The notes beneath the pieces were generated by a model. The model made no database searches. It was not told the origin of the DNA and saw nothing but the letters and a program-made list of their open reading frames with translations. This document shows, in pieces, positions 62,519 to 64,000 of a DNA stretch of 64,000 nt (the first letter of the stretch is position 1; the number at the start of each line of letters is the position of its first letter). This DNA comes from Parapedobacter indicus (GTDB lineage: Bacteria > Bacteroidota > Bacteroidia > Sphingobacteriales > Sphingobacteriaceae). Made by a program: the position numbers and the translations under genes. Where the stretch lies: contig NZ_FOQO01000001.1 in NCBI RefSeq assembly GCF_900113765.1, positions 124,001-188,000 on the forward strand. The letters run 5' to 3'.

Positions 62519-64000
62519 TACTCCTGCGAAAGCCAGATTTTTCCGAGGCGCTGCTGTTCGACCGTTGCGTCAGCCAACGGAATAATGCCAAACGACCCCC
62601 TGGTATCTTTTAGAAGTGTTACACGAAGCTGTTGTATTTTCCCGTCCCTTGCAATCAATACGTGCAGCACGTCGCCAATGGCCGCCGTTTGCAATACGCG
62701 GTTTAATTCTTTGCCATGCGCATCCAGCCGTTCCCCGTTGATGGCAATGATTTCATCCCGCACGTTGATGCCAGAATCCCATGCTGCGGTGCCCCTACCC
62801 ACGCCGGTAACTAGTACACGACCGTCAGAAACCGAAGTTGAGATACCCAGGTCAGGTAATTCCCGTCCGTCGTTGTAATCAATCACTTCATAGCCTACCG
62901 CGTTGAGGTAGCGATTATAATCTAACGATCCGGTAGTATGTGCCGCATCGAAAATATCTGCTACCGATATACCGGTTACTTGTTCAATCAGTGTTTGTAA
63001 TTCGAGTTCCTCAAACCCTCTTTTTTTCTGAACGTAAAACGTTTCATAAGCAGCTTTTAATACATCATCCAGTCGCTTTTCACCATTCGTTCCGGCAAGT
63101 AGCTTAAGGTCGAGCATCATGGCAAGCAAGGCCCCTTTATTGTAATAGGAAATACTCGTATTTGCCGAGTTTTCATCCGGGCGGTAGTATTTGATCCAGG
63201 CATCGAAGCTGGCCGAAGCGGCAGATTGCACTTGGTTGCCCGGCCGATTTTCAATGGTGTTGATGTCGCTGCTTAATGCCTGTAGATAGCTGGTTTCAGT
63301 AAGAAAGCCACAGCGCCTGAGCAAGAGGTTGTCGAAGTAGGCAGTGAAGCCTTCCATGATCCACAATGCGGTTGTATAGTTTTCGGCATCGTAATCAAAC
63401 GGGCCGAGTTCAAGGGGACGTAGTCGCTTAACATGCCACAGATGGAAATATTCATGTGCCACCAATCCCAGAAATCCGACATACGACCGTTCATTCTGAT
63501 AACCGTTGCGGCTGGCTCCCAGTACGGTTGAATTGAGATGTTCCAGGCCGCCCCCGCCCGACTGGTAGTTGTGCACGATGAATACATAGCGCTTGTTGGG
63601 ATTTACGCCGAAGATGGCGGTGGCTTCCTCCACAATGGCGATACAATCCTTTGTTAAGCGCTCTTTATCGTAGTTACCCCCGCCTACCATGGCTATTTCG
63701 TGGAGTACACCCGCTGCTTCAAACGTAAACACGTCTTGATTCCCGACTTCGATCGGCGAATCGAACAGGATGTCAAAGTCGGCGGCTTGATAGGTTCCGG
63801 GTTTCCCGGCTACGGGCTCAAGCCCTGTGGAGATTTTGGACCAAGAAGCATGGGGAAGGATGGTGACCTCGGCAGGAAGCTCAAGGAAGCCATCGACGAA
63901 TAAAAAAGTACCCGCAGGGGATAAGAAAGCATGACTGTCGTCAATGAAATTGGTTCGTACCGATACTTCAAAGCCGTAGACGCGGTATTGGACAGTCAGC
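62518..64000 (-). CDS. M61 family metallopeptidase with PDZ domain (5' end outside window)
   Basis: The frame is open to the window edge; 494 residues are visible. Upstream of the internal GTG at 63732 it still reads as family sequence (GTYQAADFDILFDSPIEVG), so that codon is not the start. The zinc motif is HEYFH in VAHEYFHLWHVKRLRP, with the third ligand in ALWIMEGFTAYFDN, where M61 enzymes keep a Glu. A C-terminal PDZ domain (GRGTAAWDSGINVRDEIIAI) follows. M61 enzymes are glycyl-type aminopeptidases, usually periplasmic or exported. It ends at the heptamer array. Confidence 0.92.
   Translation of the reverse strand, partial: LTVQYRVYGFEVSVRTNFIDDSHAFLSPAGTFLFVDGFLELPAEVTILPHASWSKISTGLEPVAGKPGTYQAADFDILFDSPIEVGNQDVFTFEAAGVLHEIAMVGGGNYDKERLTKDCIAIVEEATAIFGVNPNKRYVFIVHNYQSGGGGLEHLNSTVLGASRNGYQNERSYVGFLGLVAHEYFHLWHVKRLRPLELGPFDYDAENYTTALWIMEGFTAYFDNLLLRRCGFLTETSYLQALSSDINTIENRPGNQVQSAASASFDAWIKYYRPDENSANTSISYYNKGALLAMMLDLKLLAGTNGEKRLDDVLKAAYETFYVQKKRGFEELELQTLIEQVTGISVADIFDAAHTTGSLDYNRYLNAVGYEVIDYNDGRELPDLGISTSVSDGRVLVTGVGRGTAAWDSGINVRDEIIAINGERLDAHGKELNRVLQTAAIGDVLHVLIARDGKIQQLRVTLLKDTRGSFGIIPLADATVEQQRLGKIWLSQE

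Overview
The window is chromosomal DNA from a Bacteroidota bacterium, most likely a member of the Sphingobacteriaceae or a close relative. That placement is an inference; I cannot name a genus from sequence reading alone. Support comes from two type IX secretion (T9SS) cargo modules with gliding-type C-terminal domains, a LytTR two-component system with a HPHFLFN histidine kinase, AraC regulators with TPR or seven-helix membrane halves, a plug-domain protein, promoters of the TTG / TAnnTTTG type and almost no strong Shine-Dalgarno sequences. I found no rRNA, tRNA, CRISPR array or intact insertion sequence.

Layout. 1-11049: a T9SS module (5'-truncated giant Calx-beta adhesin, PorP/SprF, a 96-aa unknown, an OmpA/PorE-like protein). 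11064-11625: a desaturase gene fossil and two small stress-type genes. 11752-17029: DUF1398, an AraC regulator, a diheme cytochrome c, a LytTR response regulator and kinase, and a divergent YceI lipoprotein; three matching 21-bp-spaced sites tie the last four together. 17125-21958: a SnoaL-like remnant and an arsenosugar-type operon (peroxidase-like protein, radical SAM ArsS, two glycosyltransferases, flavodoxin-like reductase, fatty acid hydroxylase). 22100-26930: class A beta-lactamase, a TonB-C-like protein, a DJ-1/PfpI protein, a deletion scar joining iclR to an MFS transporter tail, a small lipoprotein-like protein and a TlpA thioredoxin. 27124-31082: three AraC-type regulators in a row. 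31079-31697: a decayed toxin, its intact antitoxin and a small conserved protein. 32211-43622: the second T9SS module (small secreted protein, 2566-aa RCC1/DUF7507 adhesin, PorP, PorE-like). 43706-49618: an RND efflux operon on the minus strand. 49760-53586: N-formylglutamate amidohydrolase, DUF1704 metallopeptidase and ATP-grasp ligase. 53619-64000: cardiolipin synthase, a plug-domain protein, DNA polymerase IV, BrkB/YihY, long-chain acyl-CoA ligase, a small barrel-like protein and a 5'-truncated M61 peptidase.

Three themes stand out. The two T9SS modules are paralogous, and each seems to carry its own cargo and export helper. The LytTR system has a readable candidate regulon inside the window. 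The spaces between genes hold several gene fossils made by small deletions, and four unusual arrays with periods of 7, 8 or 16 bp sitting exactly at gene ends. The most provocative functional idea is the amidohydrolase / DUF1704 / ATP-grasp trio, which could form an amino-acid addition and removal system resembling tubulin tyrosination.
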